A stretch of DNA of 64,000 bases, taken from the NCBI GenBank assembly GCA_949358305.1, contig OX442314.1, positions 9,293,060 to 9,357,059 on the forward strand, given 5' to 3'. A model generated the notes under the pieces. The model worked only from the letters and a program-made list of their open reading frames with translations. It was not told the origin of the DNA and did not search any database. The translations under genes and the position numbers were made by a program. This document shows, piece by piece, positions 63,801-64,000 of the stretch. Position 1 is the stretch's first letter, and every line of letters starts with the position of its first letter. Origin of the DNA: Strigamia acuminata (lineage: Eukaryota > Arthropoda > Chilopoda > Geophilomorpha > Linotaeniidae).

Positions 63801-64000
63801 TTGTATTATGAAATGCATTATTTACTGTACAAATAATATACTTAATTAAGTGAACCATATGGGTTGTTATGAGTTAATTGTACGGTAACTATCCAACGTA
63901 ATTATTTTTCAGGATACACCTCCAGCCTTCAACTTGAGCCTAGTCACGGCACCAACAATAATATTTGCTGGGGCTAATGATGCAATTGCAAATCCATTGG
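60833..64000 (+). CDS. Acid-lipase-like secreted protein, cluster gene F (partial at window edge)
   Basis: Exons: 60833-60967, 61022-61199, 62200-62314, 62399-62549, 62615-62704, 62770-62919, 63158-63229, 63305-63370, and the last from 63913 past the window end. The start at 60833 gives MAFSQMLKTFILINLTKSC; an in-frame ATG at 60779 is less likely. Segments: YNARSHKVYTRDGYIL, LLLPGGSC, GYDVWLGNFRGN, WDDQGYYDIRTMIDF. Ser174 is in S-Y-S-L-S-G, and Asp342 is in GAND; the His lies beyond the window. Exons 5, 6 and 8 are shorter than in paralogs and exon 6 is the most divergent lid-region sequence. Intron 2 holds a hAT element. Confidence 0.82.
61298..62130. mobile_element. hAT (Charlie-like) non-autonomous element with a nested MITE
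   Basis: The ends CAGTGGTTCCCAAACTTTT and CAGTTTGGAAACCACTG are flanked by GTGTAGTA (61290-61297) and GTCTAGTA (62131-62138), 7 of 8 matching. Repeats of ATCGCAACATATGGCAAT flank the nested element on both sides. Confidence 0.88.
61366..61856. mobile_element. TA-flanked MITE nested in the hAT element
   Basis: GAGAGTTTGCGGGATGCATT ends and their complement, flanked by TA (61364-61365, 61857-61858). Related to 51789-52272. Confidence 0.88.

Overview
The window is animal nuclear DNA: genes are split into many small exons with GT-AG introns, the sequence is AT-rich, and transposons are dense. Mariner, ISL2EU, hAT, piggyBac-like and Gypsy-type elements plus a secreted acid-lipase cluster suggest an invertebrate, probably an arthropod. 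That placement is inference; no marker fixes the species.

Layout. Positions 1-14.9 kb are a transposon nest. A non-autonomous TTA-flanked element (269-1120) was hit by a very young LTR element (1121-14542, minus strand). That element has no reverse transcriptase; it carries one ~1,990-codon frame of unknown function interrupted by a single TGA. Its 5' LTR was then hit by a complete ISL2EU DNA transposon (8541-13410) encoding a THAP/DDE transposase and a SWIM/YqaJ-nuclease protein.

From 15.5 kb to the right edge, all on the plus strand, lies a tandem array of six acid-lipase-like genes (called A to F here: 15484-32971, 36001-41597, 43839-48640, 51588-57203, 58206-60604, 60833 to beyond the window) and one pseudogene (about 33.4-35.0 kb). 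I reassembled all exons by hand. Five genes are complete (406, 406, 414, 417 and 413 aa) and share a nine-exon plan (eight in B). Each has a signal peptide, a Ser-Asp-His triad at family spacing, and an unusual S-x-S-x-[S/T] motif where G-x-S-x-G is expected.

Intron 6 of gene A holds a 14.7-kb nest: a small AGGTGCATT element containing a young Gypsy retrotransposon (17582-31792), whose gag-pol junction is broken by a hAT foldback, which holds a TA-flanked foldback, which holds another hAT foldback. Gene A's reading frame and splice sites are still intact. The other introns and spacers hold many non-autonomous elements (hAT, TA-type, piggyBac-like, pogo-like), several minisatellites of about 20-34 bp, and a mariner remnant.

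How parts relate. The lipases are probably secreted or lysosomal lipid hydrolases or derived binding proteins, expanded by tandem duplication. The Gypsy element and the non-autonomous LTR element share LTR start, 4-bp target duplications and tRNA-Pro-like primer sites, so the Gypsy family could supply enzymes to the other in trans. All exon joins are my own reading and no database was consulted.
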